A stretch of DNA of 64,000 bases from Marinisporobacter sp. (GTDB lineage: Bacteria; Bacillota; Clostridia; Peptostreptococcales; Thermotaleaceae): positions 1 to 64,000 of the forward strand of contig JAOARV010000040.1 in assembly GCA_025210395.1 (NCBI GenBank), read 5' to 3'. A program made the position numbers and the translations under genes. Numbering within the stretch: the first letter of the stretch is position 1; every line of letters starts with the position of its first letter. Below the pieces are notes generated by a model. That model did no database searches and was not told where the DNA came from. It saw only the letters and a program-made list of their open reading frames with translations. This document shows positions 15,854 to 25,648 of the stretch, piece by piece.

Positions 15854-17200
15854 ATGAAAAAATTGACTTTATTACTAATCATTATTTTTACACTTATTCA
15901 TGGAACTTGTTTTACAACTTTTGCTTTTTCCTCACCTCCACCCATTACAGCCCCAAGTGGCATTTTAATGGATGCAGCTACAGGAGATATATTATACAAT
16001 AAAGATGCTTATAAAAAAATGTATCCAGCTAGCACAACAAAAATTATGACTGCCCTTTTAGTATTAGAAAATGCAAATCTAAAGGACCGAGTAATCATAG
16101 ATCAAGATACACCCTTTACAGAAGGAACTCGTATCTATGTAATAGAAGATGAAGAACTGACTGTTGAACAGCTTCTCTATGCCCTTTTAATCGAATCTGC
16201 AAATGATGCTGCTATTGCTTTAGCAAAGCATGTATCTGGAAGTGTTGAAGAATTTGCTAAGCTTATGAATAAAAGAGCAAAGGAATTAGGAGCTAAGAAT
16301 ACCCACTTTGTAAACCCAAATGGCTTACCTGATGATGATCATTACACTACAGCTTATGATTTAGCAATGATCGCAAAATATGCCATGACTATACCAAAAT
16401 TTAGAGAAATTGTTAAAACCGTTCGATATCAAATTCCTCCAACCAATAAACAAGTTGAAACCCGTTACTTTAAAAATAAAAATAGATTTCTTTGGTCTAG
16501 CAATAAAATCTTATATAAAGGAAAATGGATTCCTATAAAATATGATATTGTTGAAGGCATAAAAACTGGCTATACTAGTGTAGCTCGCCAATGTTTAGTT
16601 GCTTTAGCAACAAGGGATGGTCATAGCGTCATTAGTGTGATCCTAAAGGCTGAAGGAAAAAATCTTTGGGTGGACTCAAGAACCCTTATGGATTATGGCT
16701 TTGAAAATTTCAAATTTGTTCAATTAACTGATGAAAAAATAAAAGTAAAAGCCATTCCTATCAAAAATAGTGAAGAAAAGCAATTAGATTTAATCACACA
16801 AAATCCATTTTATAAAGCAATTCCTAAAGATCAAAATTTGCCTACGATAAATAAGTCCATAACTTATAATAAAGAGATTCAAGCACCTATTACAAAAGGA
16901 CAAGTTTTAGGGAAATTGACTTTTAAATTTGGTAACCGCAAGCTAGGAGAAGTCAATTTAATTGCTGCTCAATCAATTACTGCTAAAGAAGGTATTACCT
17001 CTATTTTTTACTTTAAGGATTCCTGGCCAAAGTTAATTTTTTATTATCTACTTATGTTTATACTTCTTTTCCTTGTATGGAGAACGATCGTAACATGCAT
17101 TCGTTTACAAAATAAAAAGAAAAAGCTTCTTCGAAAAAAAAGATTGAAAAGATATGCTACAGATTATATGTCCTTAAAAAAACACCACTACCGAAAATAA
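15854..17200 (+). CDS. dacF: D-alanyl-D-alanine carboxypeptidase, DacF/PBP5 family (S11)
   Basis: 448 residues. Trims the terminal D-Ala of peptidoglycan stem peptides outside the membrane. Signal peptide (1-26). Catalytic S60-T-T-K63, S115-A-N117 and K237-T-G239 are all present. A C-terminal domain and a transmembrane segment (LIFYYLLMFILLFLVW) with a basic tail complete it. Forespore-expressed DacF is the closest sporulation relative, but vegetative PBP5-like paralogs exist, so the symbol is tentative. It ends before a strong terminator shared with sdaAA. Confidence 0.88.
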   Translation: MKKLTLLLIIIFTLIHGTCFTTFAFSSPPPITAPSGILMDAATGDILYNKDAYKKMYPASTTKIMTALLVLENANLKDRVIIDQDTPFTEGTRIYVIEDEELTVEQLLYALLIESANDAAIALAKHVSGSVEEFAKLMNKRAKELGAKNTHFVNPNGLPDDDHYTTAYDLAMIAKYAMTIPKFREIVKTVRYQIPPTNKQVETRYFKNKNRFLWSSNKILYKGKWIPIKYDIVEGIKTGYTSVARQCLVALATRDGHSVISVILKAEGKNLWVDSRTLMDYGFENFKFVQLTDEKIKVKAIPIKNSEEKQLDLITQNPFYKAIPKDQNLPTINKSITYNKEIQAPITKGQVLGKLTFKFGNRKLGEVNLIAAQSITAKEGITSIFYFKDSWPKLIFYYLLMFILLFLVWRTIVTCIRLQNKKKKLLRKKRLKRYATDYMSLKKHHYRK

Positions 17201-17214
17201 TCATAAAATCATAT

Positions 17215-17254
17215 AAAAAGAAATGATGATGCATTAGCATCATCATTTCTTTTT
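17215..17254. terminator. Bidirectional terminator between dacF and sdaAA
   Basis: A perfect 18-bp stem (17215-17232 with 17237-17254) and a loop ATTA, with A and T runs at the ends. It serves both convergent genes and overlaps the sdaAA stop region. Confidence 0.9.
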
Positions 17255-18130
17255 ATTAAAAATTTCTTCTTCAATTTTTATTCCTGTTGGTGTTTTTGCA
17301 AGTCCTCCTAATGCTGTTTCTCTTAATTCACAAGGTAAGCTTCTTCCAACCTTATACATGGCTTCTACAACCTCATCAAAGGGAATAATACTTTTTATTC
17401 CTGCTAAAGCCATATCTGCTGATATAAATGCATTTGCAGTACCTATGGCATTTCTTTTTACACAAGGAGCTTCTACAAGTCCTGCTATAGGATCACATAC
17501 CAATCCCAATATATTTTTTATGGTCATCGCAGCTGCATGAAGAGCTTGTTCTGGAGTTCCTCCTAAAAGTTCAACAATAGCTCCTGCTGCCATCGCTGCT
17601 GCTGCACCTGTTTCTGCTTGACAGCCACCCTCTGCACCTGAAACCGTTGCATTTCTCGTAATAATATATCCAATAGCGGCTGCTGTAAATAATGCTTTAA
17701 TTAAGTCATCATCCTTAAGGTTAAAATCTTCTCCTATGGTTATTAAAGTCCCAGGAATAATGCCGCTTGATCCAGCTGTTGGAGCTGCTACAATTTGTCC
17801 CATAGAAGCATTCACTTCAAGCACAGCCATAGCACTTGCCACAGCTTTATTCATTCTTTTTCCTGATACGGTTTTTTCCTCTTCATATCTTTTCCTAAGT
17901 CTTTTGGCATCTCCACCTACTAATCCGCTTACAGATTTTACATCTTCATACAGACCTTCTTTCACTGCATTTTTCATAATGATCAAATTTCTTGCCATAT
18001 CCTCAAAAATTTCGTCTTTTCTTTTTTCTGTATTCTCTATTTCTCTTTCAATCATTATTTCCCATATTTTTTTTCCATATGTACTACACTTTTCTAACAA
18101 ATCTACTCCATTAATAAAATTCTTACTCAT
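17243..18130 (-). CDS. sdaAA: L-serine dehydratase, iron-sulfur type, alpha subunit
   Basis: 295 residues. With the beta subunit it deaminates L-serine to pyruvate and ammonia using a [4Fe-4S] cluster. Conserved segments include SSGIIPGTL, GAEGGCQAETG and GLVCDPIAGLVEAPCVKRN, which carry the cluster cysteines. AGGAGG precedes ATG 18130. It follows the beta gene by 16 bases. The nearby aminotransferase and RidA genes fit serine breakdown, which releases reactive 2-aminoacrylate. Confidence 0.94.
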   Translation of the reverse strand: MSKNFINGVDLLEKCSTYGKKIWEIMIEREIENTEKRKDEIFEDMARNLIIMKNAVKEGLYEDVKSVSGLVGGDAKRLRKRYEEEKTVSGKRMNKAVASAMAVLEVNASMGQIVAAPTAGSSGIIPGTLITIGEDFNLKDDDLIKALFTAAAIGYIITRNATVSGAEGGCQAETGAAAAMAAGAIVELLGGTPEQALHAAAMTIKNILGLVCDPIAGLVEAPCVKRNAIGTANAFISADMALAGIKSIIPFDEVVEAMYKVGRSLPCELRETALGGLAKTPTGIKIEEEIFNKKK

Positions 18131-18146
18131 TTTCTGCCTCCTTTTT

Positions 18147-18818
18147 TTATAATGCTTCTATCAAATATACGTGTCTAATTTCATCTCCAATAGCTTTTAC
18201 CTTTTCTATAATCTCTTTTGGAATAGAGTGATCTGTCTCGATCATCATAAAGGCGTCTTTTCCTTTATTTTGTCTAAATACTCTCATAAAGGCAATATTG
18301 ATTTCAACTTGACTCATTATTTTTGTAACCTTTGCAATTACTCCAGGTATATCAAGCTGTCTAATAATTAACGTTGGGTACTCTCCTGTAAATTCAACAT
18401 CTAATCCACTAATTTTTGTAATTTTTATATTTCCTCCTCCAATAGAGGACCCTACAACCTCTGACTCATTTCCAAATTCGTCGATCATAATAAATTTTAC
18501 TGTATTAGGATGAACCTCTCCTAAGTCCCCTTCTACAAACTGATACTCTAAACCTTTTTTCTCTGCTAGTTCCATGGATTCTCTCAAATTCTTATCTTCT
18601 GGTTCCATTCCTAAAATACCTGCAACTAATGCCTTATCCGTTCCATGTCCTCGATATGTTTTTGCAAATGACCCATGAAGGATAAAGATAACTTTCTTTA
18701 CTTCTGCACCGCATATTCTTCTTGCAACCTTTCCTAATCTAGCTGCTCCTGCTGTATGAGAACTAGACGGTCCAATCATTCTAGGACCTATCACATCAAA
18801 GACGCTATAATTTTTCAT
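18147..18818 (-). CDS. sdaAB: L-serine dehydratase, iron-sulfur type, beta subunit
   Basis: 223 residues. N-terminal serine dehydratase beta domain with GPSSSHTAGAARLG near residue 16. A C-terminal ACT domain (about 148-220, PTLIIRQLDIPGVIAKV) probably senses serine. First gene of the sdaAB-sdaAA operon. The promoter probably lies in 18819-18900 but is not clear. Confidence 0.94.
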   Translation of the reverse strand: MKNYSVFDVIGPRMIGPSSSHTAGAARLGKVARRICGAEVKKVIFILHGSFAKTYRGHGTDKALVAGILGMEPEDKNLRESMELAEKKGLEYQFVEGDLGEVHPNTVKFIMIDEFGNESEVVGSSIGGGNIKITKISGLDVEFTGEYPTLIIRQLDIPGVIAKVTKIMSQVEINIAFMRVFRQNKGKDAFMMIETDHSIPKEIIEKVKAIGDEIRHVYLIEAL

Positions 18819-19000
18819 AGTTTTCCTCCTCTGTAATTATATTGAAACTTTTTTCACATGTTCTAATGTATTTGTTCTTTAAATAAAATCATTATTATTA
18901 AAGGGTCTATCCCTTATTATAAGGTTTTATCATAGTAAATGTCCATATACAATTTTATATTTGAAATTTTTAAATATTTTTCAAAGTTTGTTAATAAAAT

Positions 19001-19029
19001 TTGATTTGTAATTTTAAAAAATATATAAT
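19001..19029 (+). promoter_or_regulatory. Promoter of the class V aminotransferase gene
   Basis: TTGATT (19001-19006), 17 bases, TATAAT (19024-19029), about 40 bases before the ATG. Confidence 0.7.
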
Positions 19030-19070
19030 AAATAAAACTACTAAGGTACCTATTTTTACGAGGAGGAACA

Positions 19071-20144
19071 ATGATGAAAAAAAAATTATTTATTCCTGGA
19101 CCTGTTAATGTTTCAGAAGATGTCCTCAAAAAAATGTCAATCCCTATGATAGGACATCGAAGTAAAGATGCATCTATTTTACAAAAAAATATTTCTCAAA
19201 AAATGATGCAACTTATGTATACAAAAAACCAAATCATGTTGTCTACATCTTCCGGAAGTGGTCTTATGGAAGGTGCTGTAAGATCTTGTACCCAAAAAAG
19301 GGCTGCCGTATTTTCTATAGGCGCTTTTGGAGATAGATGGTATAAAATGGCTACTTCTAATGGTGTCCCTGCAGATAAATTTTCTTCTGAATGGGGAAGT
19401 CCTACCACTGCTAAAATGGTAGATACAGCCTTATCTACAGGAAAATATGATTTGATTACCATTACTCATAACGAAACATCTACAGGAGTCATGAATCCTG
19501 TAGATGAAATTGCAGCAGTAGTAAAAAAATATCCTGAAGTTGTTTTTTGCTTAGATACAGTTAGTTCATTAGGAGGAACAAAAATTGAAGTAGATCAATT
19601 AGGCGTTGATTTATGTATTACATCTACCCAAAAATGCTTAGGGCTTCCTCCAGGAATGAGTATTTGTTCTATTTCTGAAAAAGCCATAGCAGCTGCTAAA
19701 AAAGTGGAAAATAGAGGGCTTTATTTTGACTTACTTGCTATGTATGAATGTATCATAAAAAAGGATCATCAATATCCATCTACTCCTTCTTTATCTCATA
19801 TGTTTGCTCTTGACTATCAATTAGACAAAATTTTAGAAGAAGGATTAGAAAATAGATTTATGCGTCACAAAGAAATGGCTAAATATGTACGTAACTGGGC
19901 AAGGGAGAATTTTGATTTATTTGCGAATGAAAAATATGCTTCAAATACATTGACAACTGTTAAAAATTCAAAATTTATATCTGTTGCTGATTTAACTGAA
20001 AAACTAGAGGAATATGGTTATAGTATTTCTAATGGATATGGTAATTTAAAAGAAAAGACATTTAGAATCGCCCATATGGCAGAAACTACTTTAGATGAGG
20101 TAAAAGAATTGTTAGATACAATAGATGAAATTTTGAATATATAA
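19071..20144 (+). CDS. Class V aminotransferase (serine/alanine-glyoxylate type)
   Basis: 357 residues of the PLP-dependent alanine-glyoxylate / serine-pyruvate aminotransferase family. IPGPVNV at the N-terminus and GHRSKD near 27 are hallmarks. The PLP lysine lies in CITSTQKCLGLPPG near residue 189. It would interconvert serine or alanine with glyoxylate or pyruvate to give glycine. GAGGAGG lies before tandem ATGs. It stands next to serine dehydratase and ridA, indicating serine/glycine metabolism, but the exact donor is uncertain. Confidence 0.85.
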   Translation: MMKKKLFIPGPVNVSEDVLKKMSIPMIGHRSKDASILQKNISQKMMQLMYTKNQIMLSTSSGSGLMEGAVRSCTQKRAAVFSIGAFGDRWYKMATSNGVPADKFSSEWGSPTTAKMVDTALSTGKYDLITITHNETSTGVMNPVDEIAAVVKKYPEVVFCLDTVSSLGGTKIEVDQLGVDLCITSTQKCLGLPPGMSICSISEKAIAAAKKVENRGLYFDLLAMYECIIKKDHQYPSTPSLSHMFALDYQLDKILEEGLENRFMRHKEMAKYVRNWARENFDLFANEKYASNTLTTVKNSKFISVADLTEKLEEYGYSISNGYGNLKEKTFRIAHMAETTLDEVKELLDTIDEILNI

Positions 20145-20172
20145 AAAAATCGTGACAAAAGTCACGATTTTT
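20145..20172. terminator. Bidirectional terminator between the aminotransferase gene and ridA
   Basis: AAAAATCGTGAC (20145-20156) pairs with GTCACGATTTTT (20161-20172) around AAAA, with T-rich exits on both strands. Confidence 0.9.
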
Positions 20173-20556
20173 CTATTTTATAGCAGCAATAGCTTCTATT
20201 TCAACCTTTACATCCTTTGGTAATCTTGCTACTTCCACACATGATCTTGCTGGCTTATCATTTGGAAAATATTCTGCATAAACTTCATTGATTTTAGAAA
20301 ACTCATTCATATCCTTTATAAATACAGTAAGTTTTACAGCGTTCTCCATAGATGTACCTGCCTTTTCTAAAATAGCGGCAACATTATCTAAAGATTGTCT
20401 AGCTTGTACTTGTACATCCTCTCCTGCAATTTCTCCAGTAGCAGGATTTACTGGTATCTGTCCTGAAGTAAATACTAAATTTCCAACCTTTACAGCTTGA
20501 GAATAAGGTCCAATTGCTGCTGGAGCCTTTTCTGTATGAATAATACTTTTTTCCAT
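20173..20556 (-). CDS. ridA: RidA family 2-iminobutanoate/2-iminopropanoate deaminase
   Basis: 127 residues, the usual RidA length. Hydrolyses reactive enamines/imines such as 2-aminoacrylate released by PLP and serine dehydratase chemistry. Has [12 protein letters not shown] near the N-terminus and the catalytic arginine in [14 protein letters not shown] 20556 is chosen because AGGAGGGG lies just upstream; a longer frame has no such site. It follows the YheO-type regulator gene closely and is probably co-transcribed with it. Confidence 0.92.
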   Translation of the reverse strand: MEKSIIHTEKAPAAIGPYSQAVKVGNLVFTSGQIPVNPATGEIAGEDVQVQARQSLDNVAAILEKAGTSMENAVKLTVFIKDMNEFSKINEVYAEYFPNDKPARSCVEVARLPKDVKVEIEAIAAIK

Positions 20557-20575
20557 GACTACCCCTCCTAAATAT

Positions 20576-21226
20576 TTATTTATCATATACCCTGATTTCA
20601 TCAAGGTAATTATAGATGGTATATCTAGATACACATAAAACCTTTGCAACATAATCTATTGCACCTTTTATTAAGAAAGCCCCTTGCTCATCTAATCTTT
20701 TTACAATATTTACTTTTTCTTCTTTATTCATATAAGCTACCGGCTTGCCTAATTCATAAATTGTACTCGTCACTATATTGGTTAGTACATCATTTACATT
20801 ATTTGTAGGATAATGATTATTTTTCACTCTATCAGGGTCTTCAACTTGCATAATTTCAGTAATGGCATTTTGTGCAACAATCAATGTAGACATATCAAAA
20901 TTAATGCATAATAATCCAACAACTTCTCCATTTTCATCTTTTATAGGCATGGTACTAGACTTTAATACTCTTCCATCTGTTGTCTTTCCTGTATAATTAA
21001 TAACAGCCTCTTTTACATTTCCCTTATGTACAGCCTTTAGTCCTGCTTCTGTCATAGGGCTCCCTACACTTCTTCCTGTCACATGACCATTTTCTATAGC
21101 GATAATAGAACTTTTTCCATTACAGAAATCATGTAATACCATTTCACAATTTTTCCCAAATGTTTGTGCAATCCCTCTTACAAGAGGTACAATGGCCTTT
21201 ACTATTGGATTGATTGATTTTTCCAT
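20576..21226 (-). CDS. YheO/DauR-family transcriptional regulator
   Basis: 216 residues. An N-terminal YheO-like PAS domain (about 5-115, [23 protein letters not shown]) probably binds a small ligand, and a C-terminal helix-turn-helix (ending [15 protein letters not shown]) binds DNA. Relatives regulate D-amino acid catabolism or sit beside ridA-like genes. It precedes ridA by about 20 bases, suggesting control of amino acid or imine handling. No operator was identified. Confidence 0.8.
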   Translation of the reverse strand: MEKSINPIVKAIVPLVRGIAQTFGKNCEMVLHDFCNGKSSIIAIENGHVTGRSVGSPMTEAGLKAVHKGNVKEAVINYTGKTTDGRVLKSSTMPIKDENGEVVGLLCINFDMSTLIVAQNAITEIMQVEDPDRVKNNHYPTNNVNDVLTNIVTSTIYELGKPVAYMNKEEKVNIVKRLDEQGAFLIKGAIDYVAKVLCVSRYTIYNYLDEIRVYDK

Positions 21227-21246
21227 GGTACCCTTCCTCCCTTATA

Positions 21247-23712
21247 TTATCGAACAACAATATTCACTAGTTTTTTAGGTACCACAATCACCTTAATAAT
21301 TTGCTTTCCTTCTATAAGTGTTTCAATTTTTGCATTTGCTAAAGCTTCTTTTTCTAATTCTTCTTTTGTTAATGAAGCTCCAACTTCTATTTTTTCTTTT
21401 ACTTTTCCGTTAATCTGAATAACAATTTGAACTTCATCCTTTACGATAGCATCTTTTTCATAAATTGGCCACTCATGAGCATGAACACTTGTCTCATATC
21501 CCATACTATACCATAATTCTTCTGTTATATGAGGTGCAAAAGGTGCTAAAAGAATAATCAATGTTTCTAATCCTTCCTTTAATAAACCTTTATTGCATTT
21601 TTCTCCTAGTTCTTTATATTTATAGATTTCATTTACAAGCTCCATAATGGCACTAATAGCTGTATTAAAGTTAAATCTACCTTCAACATCTTCAGTTACT
21701 CTTTTAATGGTTGTATGAATCATATATCTAAGCTGTTTATCTTCTTTCGTATATGATTTATTCTCTTTTGCATCACTAACAAATTCTTTTAATTCATCTA
21801 CTACTCTCCATACTCTATTTAAGAATCTAAAGCAGCCCTCTACTCCTGTATCGCTCCATTCAAGATCTCTTTCTGGTGGTGCTGCAAAAAGAATAAATAG
21901 TCTTGCTGTATCTGCTCCGTATTTTTCTATAATTTCTTTAGGGCTTACAACATTCCCTTTTGATTTAGACATCTTCGCTCCATCTTTTAAAACCATCCCT
22001 TGCGTAAGGAGATTTTTAAAAGGCTCTGAAACAGGAGAATATCCTAAATCATGTAATACCTTTGTAAAAAATCTAGCATAAAGAAGATGTAGTATTGCAT
22101 GCTCTACTCCACCAATATATTGGTCTACATCCATCCAATATTTTGCCTTTTCATATCCAAATACCTTTTCACTATTTAAAGGATCTGTATATCTTAAGAA
22201 GTACCATGAAGAATCTACAAATGTATCCATTGTATCTGTTTCTCTTGTAGCAATTTTACCACATTTTGGACACTTTGTATGCATAAATTCCTTACTCGTG
22301 CTTAGAGGGGATTCTCCTTTTCCTGAGAAAGTTACATCTGTTGGTAACATAACGGGTAAATCCTTCTCTTCAACTGGAACAGATCCGCAATCTTCACAAT
22401 TGATAATTGGTATAGGTGTTCCCCAATATCTTTGTCTTGAAATTAACCAATCTCTTAATCTGAAGTTGATTGTTTTTTTACCAAGACCTTCTTTTTCAAG
22501 ATAATCAGATACTTTTACTAAAGCATCTTTACTATCTATTCCATCAAATGAACCTGAGTTAATCATAACCCCTTCATTTGTATAAGCTTTTTCTAAATGA
22601 TGAACATCTACACTATCATCCTTTGGCTTGATCACAGGAATGATTTCAATTTCATATTTTTTAGCAAACTCAAAGTCTCTTTCATCGTGAGCAGGAACAG
22701 CCATAATAGCACCTGTACCATAATCCATTAAAACATAGTTTGCAATATAGATAGGAATTTTCTTTCCTGTTAAAGGATTGATTGCATATTTTCCTATGAA
22801 CATACCTTCCTTTTCCACATTTGTTGCTGTTCTTTCTACCTCTGAAAGGTATTGTAGCTTTTCTACAAAAGCTTTAACAGACTCTTCTTCCTTTGTTCCT
22901 TTTGTAAGCTCTTTTACATAAGGATGCTCCGGCGCAAGTACCATATAAGTAACACCATAAATAGTGTCTGGTCTAGTTGTAAATACATTTAATGCTTTAT
23001 CAGAATCATCTATTTTAAATTCAACTTCTGCCCCTACGCTTTTTCCAATCCAGTTTTTTTGCATGATTTTTACTTTTTCTGGCCACCCTTTAAGGGTCTC
23101 TATATCTTGCAATAAGGTATCTGCATAATCTGTAATTTTAAAATACCATTGCTCTAAATCTTTTTTTCCTACTACACTATCACAACGCTCACAATGTCCC
23201 CCCACTACTTGTTCATTCGCAAGTACTGTTTCACAAGATGGGCACCAGTTTACAGGATATTTTTTCTTGTAAACAAGTCCTTTTTTATAAAACTCTAAGA
23301 AAATCCATTGTGTCCATTTATAATAATCTTGATGACAAGTAGCAACTTCTCGATCCCAGTCATAGCTAATTCCTAATTCCTTTAATTGTTCACGCATTTC
23401 TTCAATATTTTCCCAAGTCCATTTATTTGGATGAATACCATGCTTAATAGCTGCATTCTCAGCTGGTAGTCCAAAAGAATCCCATCCCATTGGATGAAGT
23501 ACATTAAATCCTTTCATTTTCTTAAATCTTGCTATCACATCTCCAATAGAATAATTTCTTACATGTCCCATATGAAGCTTTCCTGATGGATATGGAAACA
23601 TCTCCAATACATAATATTTTTCCTTTTCATCTTCAACCGTTTCGAACATTTTATTTTCTTCCCAATGATCTTGCCACTTTTTTTCAATTACATTAAAATC
23701 ATATTTTGGCAT
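21247..23712 (-). CDS. leuS: Leucyl-tRNA synthetase
   Basis: 821 residues. Class I synthetase charging tRNA-Leu. The HIGH motif is HMGH in [17 protein letters not shown] near 45-60, the KMSKS motif is AKMSKSKGN near 575, and the CP1 editing domain has TTRPDT and [15 protein letters not shown]. Zinc-type cysteine pairs (CPSCE, CERCD) are present. ATG 23712 follows AGGAGG; the longer frame overlaps the T-box terminator and is rejected. Controlled by a T-box leader. Confidence 0.97.
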   Translation of the reverse strand: MPKYDFNVIEKKWQDHWEENKMFETVEDEKEKYYVLEMFPYPSGKLHMGHVRNYSIGDVIARFKKMKGFNVLHPMGWDSFGLPAENAAIKHGIHPNKWTWENIEEMREQLKELGISYDWDREVATCHQDYYKWTQWIFLEFYKKGLVYKKKYPVNWCPSCETVLANEQVVGGHCERCDSVVGKKDLEQWYFKITDYADTLLQDIETLKGWPEKVKIMQKNWIGKSVGAEVEFKIDDSDKALNVFTTRPDTIYGVTYMVLAPEHPYVKELTKGTKEEESVKAFVEKLQYLSEVERTATNVEKEGMFIGKYAINPLTGKKIPIYIANYVLMDYGTGAIMAVPAHDERDFEFAKKYEIEIIPVIKPKDDSVDVHHLEKAYTNEGVMINSGSFDGIDSKDALVKVSDYLEKEGLGKKTINFRLRDWLISRQRYWGTPIPIINCEDCGSVPVEEKDLPVMLPTDVTFSGKGESPLSTSKEFMHTKCPKCGKIATRETDTMDTFVDSSWYFLRYTDPLNSEKVFGYEKAKYWMDVDQYIGGVEHAILHLLYARFFTKVLHDLGYSPVSEPFKNLLTQGMVLKDGAKMSKSKGNVVSPKEIIEKYGADTARLFILFAAPPERDLEWSDTGVEGCFRFLNRVWRVVDELKEFVSDAKENKSYTKEDKQLRYMIHTTIKRVTEDVEGRFNFNTAISAIMELVNEIYKYKELGEKCNKGLLKEGLETLIILLAPFAPHITEELWYSMGYETSVHAHEWPIYEKDAIVKDEVQIVIQINGKVKEKIEVGASLTKEELEKEALANAKIETLIEGKQIIKVIVVPKKLVNIVVR

Positions 23713-23759
23713 AACCTTTCCTCCTATGTATTTCATTTTCACATCAACTTTTACAATAA

Positions 23760-23998
23760 AAAAAGCACCTTGAAAAATGCTCATCCCTTGTAGGGACGAG
23801 GAATTCCCCGCGGTACCACCCTAATTGACATTAATTGTCCACTCATTGGTTTTTAAAGGTAACCATCCTATACTCCTTGAGACAAGTTCAACAGTTTACT
23901 TTATCGATTCTCACCAAACATCGACTCTCTGAAAAAATTCTACTATCTACTACTTCTCTATCATCCTATTCATTTTTTAGAATATTTCTTAGAATTTT
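23760..23998 (-). promoter_or_regulatory. T-box riboswitch of leuS
   Basis: The minus-strand leader has the T-box sequence AGGGTGGTACCGCGG (about 23808-23823), a Stem I distal AGAGAG/GGTGA region, an S-turn AGTA and a GAA followed by CTT (23886-23884), a candidate leucine specifier. The terminator stem CTCGTCCCT/AGGGATGAG (23800-23780) is followed by a T-rich run. Uncharged tRNA-Leu would pair with TGGT and permit leuS read-through. Confidence 0.92.
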
Positions 23999-24004
23999 AT
24001 AACC

Positions 24005-24033
24005 ATTATAATTGCTTTTTTATAGATTGTCAA
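24005..24033 (-). promoter_or_regulatory. Consensus promoter of the leuS T-box transcript
   Basis: Minus-strand TTGACA (24033-24028), exactly 17 bases, TATAAT (24010-24005). It overlaps the 3' end of rsfS. Confidence 0.88.
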
Positions 24034-24373
24034 CATTTACATGTACCGCATCTTTCCATACTCTTTCTATACTATAAAAATTTCTTTCTTCTTCAATAAA
24101 TAGATGCACCACTACATTGATGAAATCTAATAAAACCCATCTACCATTAGCATAACCTTCTTTGTGATCTAATATAATCCCACTTTCTTTCATTTTATCT
24201 TCAATTTCATCGGCCATAGCCTTTACCTGACGGGTTGAGGTTCCATGAGCTACAACAAAATAATCTGTAAAACTTGAAACATTTTTAATATCCAAGATCT
24301 CAATTCCTTGTCCTTTTTTATCATCTATGCTTCTTGCAATCTCTAAAGCAATTTTTCTAGATGTTTCAATCAT
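24020..24373 (-). CDS. rsfS: Ribosome silencing factor RsfS (Iojap family)
   Basis: 117 residues. Binds ribosomal protein L14 and blocks 30S-50S joining under starvation. Motifs FTDYFVVAHGTSTRQVKAMADEI and WVLLDFINVVVHLF are family signatures. ATG 24373 lies 6 bases after AGGAGG; a GTG two codons upstream is possible. In many Firmicutes rsfS follows nadD-yqeK, as here, with an LCP gene inserted between. Confidence 0.94.
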   Translation of the reverse strand: MIETSRKIALEIARSIDDKKGQGIEILDIKNVSSFTDYFVVAHGTSTRQVKAMADEIEDKMKESGIILDHKEGYANGRWVLLDFINVVVHLFIEEERNFYSIERVWKDAVHVNVDNL

Positions 24374-24677
24374 ATGCACCCTCCTACTTCTTATGTTAAA
24401 AAATTATTGCTCGTATAAAGTAAACAAGTCAAAAACATTTGATCCATTACCTTAATAAAATACAACAACATTTATAATTATATAGATTATTAGAAATAAT
24501 AGCAACATAAATCCTCCTCATTTTATGTCAGATCATTACTATGTATATATTCTTTTTAGAAAATATCACAAAAAAATAGCTATAGATTTTCTATAGCTAT
24601 TTTTTCATATTATTTATATCCTTTTCTATTTCTTTAACATTTATTATGGTAGACCCTTTTAAAACCTCTACAGTAAC
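24374..24677. other. Intergenic stretch between the LCP gene and rsfS
   Basis: Contains the terminator at 24571-24606 and an 18-codon hydrophobic ORF on the minus strand (24452-24508, MLLLFLIIYIIINVVVFY) with AGGAGG 4 bases before its ATG. Nothing else recognised. Confidence 0.5.
24571..24606. terminator. Terminator after the LCP gene
   Basis: AAATAGCTATAG and CTATAGCTATTT (about 24574-24602) pair around ATTTT, with A and T runs outside. Works in the minus direction for the LCP gene. Confidence 0.8.
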
Positions 24678-25628
24678 CTACTCCTTTTTATTTTCTTCAT
24701 TTTTTACATTGACACTATCTCCGCTAAAAATTTGCTTAACGATTATCTTCGTTTGATCCATATTAGGAACATAGTACCATAGTCCATTGATCTTTTTAGG
24801 CTCTCCTGGAATAGTAACCATATTAATATCTTCTATTTTTAACCCCTTTGCCTGTAATGCATAAGATCCCATGGTAGTAATAGGCATATTTGTATCTACA
24901 TAAGTATTAAAGGTTCTTACAAGCTTAGGAATCTTTGTAATGATTGCAGGAGATAATATTTTATCCGCTAATGCCTTTAAAAAATCATGTTGGGCATCTA
25001 TTCTTCCTAAATCTTGATTGATATATCCTTTTCTAAATCTTAAAAACTGCATAGCTTTGTCACTATCTAATACTTGTTTTCCTTTTTTAAGATTAATTTT
25101 TAGAGGCGGATCTGCTTTAGGATCATAATACTTCATATTCATTGGTACATCAATTTCTACTCCACCCACATCATCTACAACTTTTCCTACAGCTGCATAA
25201 TTGATTTCTACATAGTAATGTACAGGAACCCCTAATAAATCCTTTACAGCCTTCATAGAAAGCTCCATTCCACCATATGCATGGGCATGGTTAATTTTGT
25301 CTTTACTTCTACGACCTCTTATTACAACTCTTGTATCCCTAGGAATAGAGATAATATCAACGTTCTTTGTATTTGGATCAAATGTAGCTAACATCATGGT
25401 ATCCGTTCTAGCACGTTTTGCACTTTCAATATCTTTTGCATCTACACCAACTACTAAAACATTTACTCTCTCTTCTTTTTTAGGTATTTCATCTTCACTA
25501 ATTACTCCTTCACCATTATAACCTTGCCCTTTCACATTCACACTACTCGTAAGAATATAAGCACCTGTGCACATACCTACCGTAAAACAAATAAATGCGA
25601 TGATTAGTACTTTAAAGAATTTTTTCAT
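24678..25628 (-). CDS. LytR-CpsA-Psr (LCP) family cell-wall glycopolymer ligase
   Basis: 316 residues. A membrane anchor (about 5-27) and an extracytoplasmic LCP domain (about 55-270). Conserved acidic and arginine positions lie in VGVDAKD, ARTDTMMLATFDP and SIPRDTRV, with FLRFRKG later. These enzymes attach teichoic acids or other polyprenyl-linked polymers to peptidoglycan. It sits in the nadD-yqeK-rsfS cluster as in several Clostridia. Confidence 0.9.
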   Translation of the reverse strand: MKKFFKVLIIAFICFTVGMCTGAYILTSSVNVKGQGYNGEGVISEDEIPKKEERVNVLVVGVDAKDIESAKRARTDTMMLATFDPNTKNVDIISIPRDTRVVIRGRRSKDKINHAHAYGGMELSMKAVKDLLGVPVHYYVEINYAAVGKVVDDVGGVEIDVPMNMKYYDPKADPPLKINLKKGKQVLDSDKAMQFLRFRKGYINQDLGRIDAQHDFLKALADKILSPAIITKIPKLVRTFNTYVDTNMPITTMGSYALQAKGLKIEDINMVTIPGEPKKINGLWYYVPNMDQTKIIVKQIFSGDSVNVKNEENKKE

Positions 25629-25648
25629 TTTCTCACTCCTGACTCAAT

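Noticed and set aside
18917-19129. Minus-strand ORF over the aminotransferase promoter
   Set aside because: It spans a strong plus-strand promoter and the real gene start, and has no ribosome-binding site.
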